DNA of 6,409 bases from Alphaproteobacteria bacterium (GTDB taxonomy: Bacteria; Pseudomonadota; Alphaproteobacteria; RF32; CAG-239). Below are positions 1 to 5,235 of the stretch, in pieces. The position numbers were made by a program, and so were the translations under genes. Under the pieces are notes generated by a model. It saw only the letters and a list, made by a program, of their open reading frames with translations, had not been told where the DNA came from and did not search any database. The number at the start of each line of letters is the position of its first letter. The stretch's first letter is position 1. The DNA lies in assembly GCA_017645485.1 (NCBI GenBank), contig JAGCOI010000200.1:1-6409 (forward strand), read 5' to 3'.

Positions 1-440
1 ATATCCGACATAATTTCCGAACGTTTTTCCGATAGCACTTCCTGCAATGTAATACGTCCCAAAACATTACGTACCGATGAATTGACAATTTCTTCCAGTT
101 TGCTTTGTGCCTGAAATTCGGTGCGCACCGTTTGATAAAATTTGAGCGGATCAACAATCTGATAACGCGTAAAGCTGTCCACATCCAAACGCTTTTTATC
201 GCCTAAAACGATTTCTTGCGCCGGCGGATCCAAATTAAGCAATCTTGTGTCATAATAGACCACATTTTGAATAAACGGAATCTTTATTTTAAGCCCGGGC
301 TCCTGTATCACACGCACCGGCTCGCCAAATTGCAACACAATCGCCTGTTCATACTGTTTAACAACATAAAAAGCACTGCTTGCCGTTATCACAATCAACA
401 CAATAAGTGCAATCATATATTTCATTTTGTTTATCATCAT
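1..440 (-). CDS. hflC: HflC, membrane SPFH/Band 7 protein (partial, C-terminus outside window)
   Basis: HflC is the partner of HflK in the HflKC complex, which surrounds and modulates the membrane protease FtsH. The visible 146 residues have a short positive N-terminus, one membrane segment at about residues 8-27 (KYMIALIVLIVITASSAFYV) and then the start of the Band 7/SPFH domain: YEQAIVLQFGEPV at 30-42, EPGLKIKIPFIQNV at 47-60 and LDVDSFTRYQIVDP at 85-98. These match the HflC pattern of a membrane anchor followed directly by the SPFH fold, without the long N-terminal tail of HflK. The start at 438-440 overlaps the hflK stop as ATGA, and a GGGAGA ribosome-binding sequence lies just upstream inside the end of hflK. 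Further Met codons at positions 2 and 6 are possible starts. The gene is cut by the window edge; about half of a typical HflC is missing. It is co-transcribed and probably translationally coupled with hflK. Confidence 0.95.
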   Translation of the reverse strand, partial: MMINKMKYMIALIVLIVITASSAFYVVKQYEQAIVLQFGEPVRVIQEPGLKIKIPFIQNVVYYDTRLLNLDPPAQEIVLGDKKRLDVDSFTRYQIVDPLKFYQTVRTEFQAQSKLEEIVNSSVRNVLGRITLQEVLSEKRSEIMSD

Positions 441-1507
441 TTGTTTTCTCCCGCTTTAAGAGGTAAAACAGGTAACACGTTAGCCCCTTTTGCCGACGGA
501 TCGATTAACGTTGTACCGCTTTTCGACAACACTTCTTCCATCATTTCCAAATAGAGTCTCGTCGATGTCACTTTTTTGCCTTGTTTATAGGCCTTATAAA
601 CCGACTGAAAGCGTTCTGCATCACCTTTTGCCTTATTAATAACCGCTTCTTTATAAGCTTCAGCCTCCTGCACGCGCTTAACCGCCTCACCTTTTGCTTT
701 CGGTAAAATTTCATTGCGATAAGCCTCTGCCTCGTTTTTAAAGCGCTCTTGATCGGCTTTGGCACGTTGCACTTCATTAAACGCATCAACAACCTGTTTC
801 GGCGGATCTGCCTTTTGCAACTTAACACGCACAATCACAATACCTGCACCGAAATCATCCATCAATTTTTGAAGTTCGGCTTTGGTTTCTGCCTCAACTT
901 TTCCTCTGTCACCTGTAATAATCGGCTGCATTTCGCTTTGACCGACAATTTCACGCAAAACGGATTGTGCTGCAACACGAACGGTCACATCCGGACTACG
1001 CACATTAAATAAATAATCTTTGGCATTTTTAATTTTCCACACAACCGTTAAATTTATATCCACAATATTTTCATCACCGGTTAACATATGGCTTTCCGTA
1101 AATGAATTCAGGGCAACACTTGAATGATTGTTTGTCATATATTTGTTTTGAGATGTTGCTTCCGTCACCCCTAAATTAATACTGCGCTCTTGCGTTACAT
1201 TTACTTTCATCACTTCTTCTATCGGATACGGCAAGTGGTAATGCAACCCGGCATCATATGTCCCCACATATTTTCCAAACCTTAAAACAACGCCCTGTTC
1301 GCTCGGCTGCACCTGATAAAATCCGGAACCGAGCCATAAAAGAATGAGCGCACCGAGCAACAGCTTAAAATGAATTTTAAAATCATTTTTCGTACCATTG
1401 ATTTTGGCAACCTTAAAAGGCGAAACAATTTTCATTTTTGCCGATCCGCCGTCTTCAGGCAGCTCGGGCGGTATATCTTCTTCCCACGGATTATTCTTCT
1501 TTGCCAT
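437..1507 (-). CDS. hflK: HflK, membrane SPFH/Band 7 protein, FtsH modulator
   Basis: HflK pairs with HflC to form the inner-membrane HflKC assembly that controls access of substrates to FtsH. The 356-residue protein starts with the family's typical soluble tail (NNPWEEDIPPELP at 5-17), followed by one membrane segment at about 48-65, then the SPFH/Band 7 domain from about 66 (QPSEQGVVLRFGKYV, GLHYHLPYPIE) to about 240. A long charged Ala/Glu/Lys-rich helix at about 240-310 (FNEVQRAKADQERFKNEAEA) is the coiled-coil part used for ring assembly. The tail (VLPVLPL) is normal for the family. The start at 1507 is chosen because AGGA stands 8 bases upstream and the tail begins as in homologues; an in-frame TTG at 1549 would add 14 residues with no ribosome-binding site. 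The stop overlaps the hflC start by ATGA. The gene diverges from apbC across a 111-base spacer. Confidence 0.96.
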   Translation of the reverse strand: MAKKNNPWEEDIPPELPEDGGSAKMKIVSPFKVAKINGTKNDFKIHFKLLLGALILLWLGSGFYQVQPSEQGVVLRFGKYVGTYDAGLHYHLPYPIEEVMKVNVTQERSINLGVTEATSQNKYMTNNHSSVALNSFTESHMLTGDENIVDINLTVVWKIKNAKDYLFNVRSPDVTVRVAAQSVLREIVGQSEMQPIITGDRGKVEAETKAELQKLMDDFGAGIVIVRVKLQKADPPKQVVDAFNEVQRAKADQERFKNEAEAYRNEILPKAKGEAVKRVQEAEAYKEAVINKAKGDAERFQSVYKAYKQGKKVTSTRLYLEMMEEVLSKSGTTLIDPSAKGANVLPVLPLKAGENK

Positions 1508-1618
1508 TGTTATATTCCTAAAATAAAAAATTCTGTTGACCTTCAACAAAAATAATATAAATATATTCTAAAAACAACGGCGCACTGCCTGATATCCACA
1601 TCACTGATAGGGAAAAAA
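1508..1618. promoter_or_regulatory. Divergent hflK / apbC promoter region
   Basis: This 111-base spacer separates hflK (minus) from apbC (plus) and must hold start signals for both. It is very AT-rich, with a TA-alternating stretch at 1551-1570 offering several -10-like hexamers on each strand (TATAAA 1556-1561 and TATATT 1562-1567 on plus; TAGAAT 1570-1565 on minus). A plus-strand TTGACC at 1536-1541 resembles a -35 box, but its spacing to those hexamers is 14 or 20 bases, so I do not assign a defined promoter. A small hairpin, TGTTGA / TCAACA (1534-1539 and 1543-1548, 3-base loop), would lie in the hflK leader. Ribosome-binding sites are clear: AGGGAA before apbC and AGGA before hflK. Confidence 0.45.
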
Positions 1619-2611
1619 ATGCCAAACATTCAACAAATCGCCCAAAAGTATTTTGAAAAGCAACATATTGCAAATATTCAAAACTTAAACGGCCACATTA
1701 TTGTCACTTTAATGGATGCACCTGAAAATTCTCAAACGGCAGATGCTTTGAAACAAGAGTTGTTAAGCCATCAAGAAGTTCAAAAAGCAACAATCATTTT
1801 TACACGCAAAAAAATACCTGCTCAAACTGCGGAACTTCAAAAATGGAACTTAAAAAACATCAAGCACATTATAGGCGTTGCCTCAGGCAAAGGCGGTGTC
1901 GGAAAATCGACCACAGCCGTTAATCTTGCTTTGGCTTTGGCAAATCTCGGGCAAAAAACGGCCGTTTTTGATGCGGATATCTACGGACCGTCATTACCGA
2001 CCATGCTTTCTTTTGAAAACACGCCGCCCGTTTCTTATGATGGTAAAACTTTTGAACCGTTTGAAAACTTCGGTGTTAAAGCCATGTCTATCGGCTCACT
2101 CATAGAACGCGACACACCTTTAATTTGGCGCGGAGCAAAAGCCTGTGGCGCCATTGAACAAATGATGAGTGAAACAAATTGGGGCGATATTGATATTATG
2201 GTTATTGATATGCCGCCCGGCACGGGTGATATTCAAATCACACTTTCACAACACCTAAATCTTGATGGCATTGCCATTGTTTCCACGCCTCAGGATGTGG
2301 CTTTAATAGATGCCGTTAAAGGCGTTAATATGTTTGAACAAATTCACACCCCTATCCTCGGCATTATTCAAAACATGAGTTACTATATCTGCCCGCATTG
2401 CGGCGAAAAAACTTATATTTTCGGGCAAAACGGTGCTAAAAACACCGCAAATCAAATGGGCATTAAATTTTTAGGCGATATTCCGCTTGACATATCCGTG
2501 CGCCAAAATGCCGATAACGGCACGCCGATTGTGGCTGCCGAACCTGACAGTCCGCTTACAAAAGCCTATGAAGATATCGCAACAAAAATTTTGGAAATGC
2601 TCAAAAAATAA
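1619..2611 (+). CDS. apbC: ApbC/Mrp family Fe-S cluster carrier P-loop ATPase
   Basis: Mrp/ApbC (Nbp35 family) proteins bind and transfer Fe-S clusters to apo-proteins in the cytosol, using ATP. This 330-residue protein begins with a MIP18/DUF59-like domain at about 1-65, then the P-loop core: deviant Walker A SGKGGVGKST at 89-98 (signature Lys91 and P-loop Lys96), switch region DADIYGPSLP at 118-127, and Walker B-type IDMPPGTGD at 196-204. The cluster-binding CxxC is Cys258-Pro-His-Cys261, in the family context NMSYYICPHCGEK. Late motifs FLGDIPLD and VRQNADNGTPI are standard for the family. Length is slightly below the usual 350-370, mainly from a short N-terminal domain and linker. The start has AGGG with 6 bases of spacing. 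It is the only plus-strand gene here; its stop codon sits inside the T-tract of the ssrA terminator on the other strand. The equally used name is mrp. Confidence 0.96.
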   Translation: MPNIQQIAQKYFEKQHIANIQNLNGHIIVTLMDAPENSQTADALKQELLSHQEVQKATIIFTRKKIPAQTAELQKWNLKNIKHIIGVASGKGGVGKSTTAVNLALALANLGQKTAVFDADIYGPSLPTMLSFENTPPVSYDGKTFEPFENFGVKAMSIGSLIERDTPLIWRGAKACGAIEQMMSETNWGDIDIMVIDMPPGTGDIQITLSQHLNLDGIAIVSTPQDVALIDAVKGVNMFEQIHTPILGIIQNMSYYICPHCGEKTYIFGQNGAKNTANQMGIKFLGDIPLDISVRQNADNGTPIVAAEPDSPLTKAYEDIATKILEMLKK

Positions 2612-2640
2612 AAAAAGGCCGTTCTGTTGCTGGGTGGCCC
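2610..2640 (-). terminator. Rho-independent terminator of ssrA, touching the apbC stop codon
   Basis: Read on the minus strand, GGCC (2639-2636) can pair with GGCC (2620-2617) across a 15-base loop, with a possible extra G-U pair outside. A run of seven T (2616-2610) follows, then A and six more T. The stem is short, so it is a modest terminator, but the position directly after the ssrA coding piece and the long T-tract support it. The T-tract overlaps the apbC stop codon at 2609-2611, so the two convergent genes share these bases. Confidence 0.55.
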
Positions 2641-2648
2641 AAACCTCA

Positions 2649-2672
2649 CTTTGAAAAAACCAAATTTCAAAG
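2649..2672 (-). other. Hairpin in the 3' part of the tmRNA coding piece
   Basis: An 8-bp perfect stem, CTTTGAAA / TTTCAAAG (2672-2665 and 2656-2649 on the minus strand), encloses an 8-base loop. It lies 28 bases after the tag stop codon, where one-piece tmRNAs carry their later pseudoknots. I see no clear partner for the loop, so I call only the hairpin. On the plus strand it could also act as a weak AT-rich stop for apbC transcripts, being followed by AATTTTATTTT, but the lack of G-C pairs makes that doubtful. Confidence 0.5.
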
Positions 2673-2699
2673 AATTTTATTTTGTTGCATGTGCCTAAA

Positions 2700-2738
2700 T
2701 TAAGCAGCTAAAGCAACAGGTGCAAAATTATCATTTGC
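2700..2738 (-). other. tmRNA tag reading frame (ANDNFAPVALAA, stop)
   Basis: The resume codon is GCA at 2738-2736 and the stop is TAA at 2702-2700. The 12 codons read Ala-Asn-Asp-Asn-Phe-Ala-Pro-Val-Ala-Leu-Ala-Ala; with the alanine carried by tmRNA itself the added tag would be 13 residues. The AND start and ALAA end match bacterial tags: the C-terminal LAA is the ClpX/FtsH recognition end and the ANDN part resembles the SspB-type binding region. The bases just before the resume codon (TAAAC) keep U at -5 and A at -4, as in other tmRNAs, where they set the resume frame. Confidence 0.93.
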
Positions 2739-2826
2739 GTTTATTTAATTTGAACCGATAACGGTGGTATCTCACCGAACACAGCATACCATCTTTACTG
2801 CACACTGTCTAACCTGTTTCACCCCC

Positions 2827-2836
2827 TTAAAAATAT
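2827..2836 (-). other. Intervening segment between tmRNA pieces (10 bases)
   Basis: Only ATATTTTTAA (minus strand) lies between the ACCA of the acceptor piece and G1 of the coding piece. In the precursor it would form, with the ACCA, a 14-base loop closing the 7-bp acceptor stem. Removing it makes the two-piece RNA with a free CCA end. The CCA is encoded in the DNA. Confidence 0.85.
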
Positions 2837-2917
2837 TGGTGGAGGTGCCGAGTACTGCCCTCGGGTCCAACATGCCTATTTCACAGCGCCTCTGGTGTCA
2901 TAGTCGGAAAAACCGAC
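2837..2917 (-). ncRNA. ssrA: tmRNA acceptor piece (tRNA-like 3' half)
   Basis: The piece runs from the predicted transcript start near 2917 to the ACCA end at 2837. It begins with a 5-bp hairpin GTCGG / CCGAC with a TTTTT loop (2917-2903). GCGCTGT (2890-2884) then offers the second strand of helix H2, followed by the T-arm at 2864-2848 and acceptor strand CACCTCC at 2847-2841. The T-loop is GGCAGTA rather than the usual TTCRANY type. From memory, this kind of loop is seen in alphaproteobacterial tmRNAs, so it is not a sign of decay. The 5' end is inferred from promoter spacing, not seen directly. Confidence 0.85.
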
Positions 2918-2922
2918 ATATT

Positions 2923-2971
2923 CTATATAGCCGATTTTTAAATAAAAATCAATATAAAAATCGGTATATAG
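2923..2971. repeat. Inverted repeat spanning the ssrA promoter
   Basis: The arms are 2923-2940 and 2955-2971: 17 matched positions with a single extra G (2930) in the left arm. The inner 10 bp, CCGATTTTTA / TAAAAATCGG, are perfect, and the loop is 14 bases. It lies 24 bases past the stop of the DUF4139 gene and is not followed by a T-run in either direction, so it does not look like a standard terminator. It could be an operator or a transcript-end hairpin for the upstream gene. Confidence 0.7.
2924..2952 (-). promoter_or_regulatory. ssrA promoter (-35 TTGATT, -10 TATATA)
   Basis: On the minus strand TTGATT (2952-2947) and TATATA (2929-2924) are separated by exactly 17 bases. The expected start is near 2917, which places the first hairpin of the acceptor piece at the very 5' end of the transcript. 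The -10 lies in one arm, and the -35 in the loop, of a large inverted repeat. Confidence 0.7.
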
Positions 2972-2995
2972 ATATGCTGAAAAAAACAATATTTT

Positions 2996-4474
2996 TTAAT
3001 TACAACGCGTTTCTTCGCTTGTTACTTCTGCCGTAAAGGTCAGCTTTTGAGTAGCATCTCCTTTAAGCTCTACACGCCACTGGTAAAAGCGCCCGCTTTT
3101 ATCAGACACGGAGCCTTTCAAACTTTCATTGATAATGGTTGTTTTTGGGTTCATATATTGTTTGAAAACAATTACGGTTTCCTTATTTCCGCCGTTCTTA
3201 AATTCAACCGTGGCATCATAGGCTTTCACCACCTGATAACGCGGACAGTTACCTGTATAAGTCGTTAAAATATTTTCTTTCACATTGCGAACTTTTTCAA
3301 TTTTCCCATTCACAAAAACATCAAACATCTTACCGAGTTCCAATTCCAATTTTTCGCCTTTGGCTGTCTGCCCGATGGAATTTTCGCCGATAAATTGCAA
3401 ATTACCATGCGAATCATTTTCATAAAAACGCATAACACCTTTCGGCAATGGCACACCCAAATTTGCTTCTTCCTCGTTTTGCAAAATATAATAAATGGAG
3501 GGATGTACTTTTTCAAAATCGGAAGCATAATCCCCGCTTAAAGACAAACCGGAGTTAAGTCTCCCTTCTTTTTCATAGCGCACATCATTTTTTTCAATCA
3601 AAGCCATTTGTTTGGTTTGATTGTTTTGAATATCGGTACGATTATCCAACGTATAAAGCTGATAGGCACTGAAACTTTCCGGTGCAACATTGGCGCCTTC
3701 GGTCATTACAGCATCTGCACTGTATGCCATCGCTTTCATCACCATACCGTTACGGTGCCCCCTCGGATATTCCGGCGTTTCATGCACATCACCCGCAATC
3801 AATTGAACTTTTGCATTATCATACGACACGCCCGAATTGTTGGTAATGCTTACCCACCCGGTCAAATCAAGCGTTTTATCGTCTTTCACACCGGCAACAT
3901 AATCCGTTTTCCATGAAATGCCCTTTGTTAAATAGGCAAGCATCATATCTTTCAATGCTGCCTGAACACTTGAAATCTTAGCGGCCAACGTCGGTTTTTG
4001 ATTCAAATCGGCCGGTAATTTATCAAACACAATACGCCCGTCAAAATTTGTTTCTATGCCGTAATCAAACTGCAAGACAGGCTCTCCCCCCTGATAACTG
4101 ATGAGTTTTGCCTTGTCAAAAATCTGCTCGCCCGTTGCCTTATTTATCCGAACGGTTTGAACCGTTTTACCAACTGATTTTTCAGTAATATTATAAGGCG
4201 TCAGCAAAGCGTAATCATAATTTTGTTCCAAAACATTGATATTATCCCCTAAAATAAGCACACTTTCAGGCTTTAATTGCGTGGCAACACCTTCAAAAGC
4301 CACCTCGTTAATACCTTTTTTCAAATCAACCCGACGTTGATCTCTGACCAATGCCAAATCATTGTTATAGATTGAAATGGAAATGTCTTCCGAAGCCGGC
4401 TTTTCGATTTGCTCAGCACATACATTAAAAGCACACAACGTTGCCACAAACATTACAAATGATTTCATATTCAT
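2996..4474 (-). CDS. Secreted DUF4139-family protein of unknown function
   Basis: I recognise the DUF4139 family from its body, but its function is not established. The 492-residue protein begins with a Sec signal peptide (MNMKSFVMFVATLCAFNVCA, likely cut before Glu21). ISIYNNDLALVRDQRRVDL at 33-51 and EVAFEGVATQLKPESVLI at 57-74 are the N-terminal beta-rich region. YLTKGISWKTDYV at 181-193 leads the DUF4139 domain, which carries the family hallmark VPLPKGVMRFYEND at 341-354 and GEKLELELGKMFDV at 373-386, then beta-strands to the end. The mature part has just two cysteines, Cys410 and Cys491 (next to last), possibly a disulfide. Without a lipobox or C-terminal anchor it is most likely periplasmic or secreted. 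The start at 4474 has AAGGA 8 bases upstream. A terminator separates it from the preceding nitroreductase-like gene, and ssrA follows on the same strand. Confidence 0.85.
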   Translation of the reverse strand: MNMKSFVMFVATLCAFNVCAEQIEKPASEDISISIYNNDLALVRDQRRVDLKKGINEVAFEGVATQLKPESVLILGDNINVLEQNYDYALLTPYNITEKSVGKTVQTVRINKATGEQIFDKAKLISYQGGEPVLQFDYGIETNFDGRIVFDKLPADLNQKPTLAAKISSVQAALKDMMLAYLTKGISWKTDYVAGVKDDKTLDLTGWVSITNNSGVSYDNAKVQLIAGDVHETPEYPRGHRNGMVMKAMAYSADAVMTEGANVAPESFSAYQLYTLDNRTDIQNNQTKQMALIEKNDVRYEKEGRLNSGLSLSGDYASDFEKVHPSIYYILQNEEEANLGVPLPKGVMRFYENDSHGNLQFIGENSIGQTAKGEKLELELGKMFDVFVNGKIEKVRNVKENILTTYTGNCPRYQVVKAYDATVEFKNGGNKETVIVFKQYMNPKTTIINESLKGSVSDKSGRFYQWRVELKGDATQKLTFTAEVTSEETRCN

Positions 4475-4497
4475 ATGCTATATCCTTATAAAATATA

Positions 4498-4528
4498 AAT
4501 AAAAAATCCGCATGAAATATCATGCGGA
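4498..4528 (-). terminator. Rho-independent terminator after the nitroreductase-like gene
   Basis: On the minus strand TCCGCATGA (4528-4520) and TCATGCGGA (4515-4507) form a perfect 9-bp stem with a 4-base TATT loop, followed by TTTTTT (4506-4501). It starts 10 bases past the stop codon of the gene ending at 4539. It should end most transcripts before the DUF4139 gene, whose own promoter would then have to lie in the AT-rich 4475-4506; I cannot define that promoter. Confidence 0.9.
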
Positions 4529-4538
4529 AACTTTGGTA

Positions 4539-5141
4539 TTACTCTTCCTCATACCCGATGGCTTGCGACACAATCGCTCGCTCATCCTCAGGCAAATTAA
4601 GTGCTTTGGCTACAGCCTCTTTATCAAACAGAGCTCTAACCACACACCCCAATTCGTTTGTTGCAGCATACAACTCCACATTTTGATAAGCCGAACCTGC
4701 ATGCATAATGGCATAATCATTATCGGCTTTTGAACCGGTATAAATCAAAACAACAGGCACATTTGCCATAAAAGGCTGACTTTGAAACATATCAAGCAGA
4801 CTGTTATCCAAAACTTTGGTTAAAGTATTTGCCTCACCGTCATATAAAAAAGTACCTTCGCTGTCGGTCACATAAACAGATAAATCTTTTAAGTTTCGTG
4901 CCGTCGGAATCGTACGGCGACCATCCTCACGGTTTGCCCCGTAAGCCACCCATAAAATATTGCTCAGCATTTGCTGATCAATCGGCTTTGTGGAATAGCT
5001 GCGCACGGAATGTCTTTCTTTTAAGGCTTGATAAAGTGTTGCTCCGTTATCAATCTGCGGTGTAGGCAAATTAATCGTTTCTGCCGTTGCCACAGAACTC
5101 ATCAACCCGAACGCTGCCGATAAAATCATGATTTTTTTCAT
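4539..5141 (-). CDS. Exported SagB/nitroreductase-family flavoprotein
   Basis: The nitroreductase fold binds FMN and reduces or oxidises varied substrates; this exported subgroup has no settled substrate. The 200-residue protein opens with a Sec signal peptide (MKKIMILSAAFGLMSSVATA, cut before Glu21, ATA-E). The first FMN phosphate motif is RHSVRSYSTKPI at 43-54, followed by ILWVAYGANRED at 62-73 and IPTARNLKDLSVYV at 78-91. AGSAYQNVELYAATNELG at 148-165 with VVRALFD is the SagB/ThcOx-like helix and strand, and the protein ends in the usual AIGYEEE. The length is normal. The start at 5141 is chosen because GAGGG lies just upstream and the signal peptide begins there; a GTG at 5171 would add 10 residues and spoil the signal sequence. 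It lies between murA and the DUF4139 gene, with its own likely promoter and terminator. Confidence 0.85.
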   Translation of the reverse strand: MKKIMILSAAFGLMSSVATAETINLPTPQIDNGATLYQALKERHSVRSYSTKPIDQQMLSNILWVAYGANREDGRRTIPTARNLKDLSVYVTDSEGTFLYDGEANTLTKVLDNSLLDMFQSQPFMANVPVVLIYTGSKADNDYAIMHAGSAYQNVELYAATNELGCVVRALFDKEAVAKALNLPEDERAIVSQAIGYEEE

Positions 5142-5176
5142 AATGCCCTCTCTTTTTAAATGTTGAAACACTTCTC

Positions 5177-5205
5177 AATATAATCCAGAAAATCCGTTTT
5201 CATAA
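5177..5205 (-). promoter_or_regulatory. Possible promoter of the nitroreductase-like gene
   Basis: On the minus strand TTATGA (5205-5200) and TATATT (5182-5177) are 17 bases apart. The -10 is good and the -35 weak (three of six). Transcription would begin near 5170, giving a leader of about 30 bases with its ribosome-binding site before the ATG at 5141, and would leave out the GTG at 5171. Confidence 0.4.
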
Positions 5206-5235
5206 GATTTAACTGAAATATATAAACAAAAAATT

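Larger units (their letters stand above)
2640..2826 (-). ncRNA. ssrA: tmRNA coding piece (mRNA-like half)
   Basis: The 5' end is G1 at 2826, fixed by the acceptor stem GGGGGTG; RNase P would be expected to cut there. The following AACAGGTTAGAC corresponds to the D-loop-like segment of tmRNA. ACAGTGT (2807-2801) can pair with GCGCTGT in the acceptor piece over 7 pairs, two of them G-U, a candidate for helix H2. A hairpin CGGTG / CACCG (2777-2773 and 2766-2762) with GATA in its loop and TATC after it lies where PK1 belongs, about 20 bases before the resume codon. A competing hairpin TGGTAT / ATACCA overlaps it, so I do not fix the PK1 fold. The 3' boundary at 2640 is approximate. Confidence 0.8.
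2612..2917 (-). ncRNA. ssrA: tmRNA, circularly permuted two-piece alphaproteobacterial type
   Basis: tmRNA rescues ribosomes stalled on broken mRNA and tags the product for proteolysis. Here the gene is permuted: on the minus strand the acceptor (3') half comes first and the mRNA-like (5') half second. Seen directly: an acceptor strand CACCTCC plus ACCA (2847-2837), preceded by a T-arm CCGAG / CTCGG with a 7-base loop (2864-2848). After 10 bases comes GGGGGTG (2826-2820), which pairs with CACCTCC over 7 bp and includes the G3-U70 wobble read by alanyl-tRNA synthetase. Downstream is a tag frame, GCA AAT GAT to TAA (2738-2700), encoding ANDNFAPVALAA. A -35/-10 pair lies just upstream and a T-rich terminator at the end. 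The mature 3' end of the coding piece is not fixed by sequence; 2612 marks the approximate transcript end. The alternative of a random tag-like frame is excluded by the matched acceptor stem. Confidence 0.95.

Noticed and set aside
216..1012. Plus-strand open frames within hflC/hflK (216-554, 749-1012)
   Set aside because: They lie opposite well-conserved hflK/hflC codons and encode low-complexity His/Phe/Asn-rich products typical of antisense shadows.
1508..1549. Upstream TTG start for hflK at 1549
   Set aside because: It adds 14 residues before the typical HflK tail, has no ribosome-binding site, and the ATG at 1507 has AGGA at good spacing.
1536..1567. TTGACC plus TATAAA/TATATT as the apbC promoter
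   Set aside because: The spacings are 14 or 20 bases, so no standard promoter is formed; I kept only a general divergent promoter region.
2903..2917. GTCGG / CCGAC hairpin as a terminator for the DUF4139 gene
   Set aside because: No T-run follows it, and it sits at the expected 5' end of the tmRNA acceptor piece.
2979..2995. A-run / T-run symmetry after the DUF4139 stop as a terminator
   Set aside because: The pairing is entirely A-T with a 5-base centre and no G-C pairs, too weak to be called a terminator.
2764..3036. Plus-strand open frame of 90 codons
   Set aside because: It lies antisense to ssrA and its promoter, has no ribosome-binding site and resembles no known protein; the minus-strand tmRNA explains the sequence.
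5142..5171. GTG start at 5171 for the nitroreductase-like gene
   Set aside because: It would put charged residues before the signal peptide, and the likely transcript begins at about the same place; the ATG at 5141 has GAGGG just upstream.
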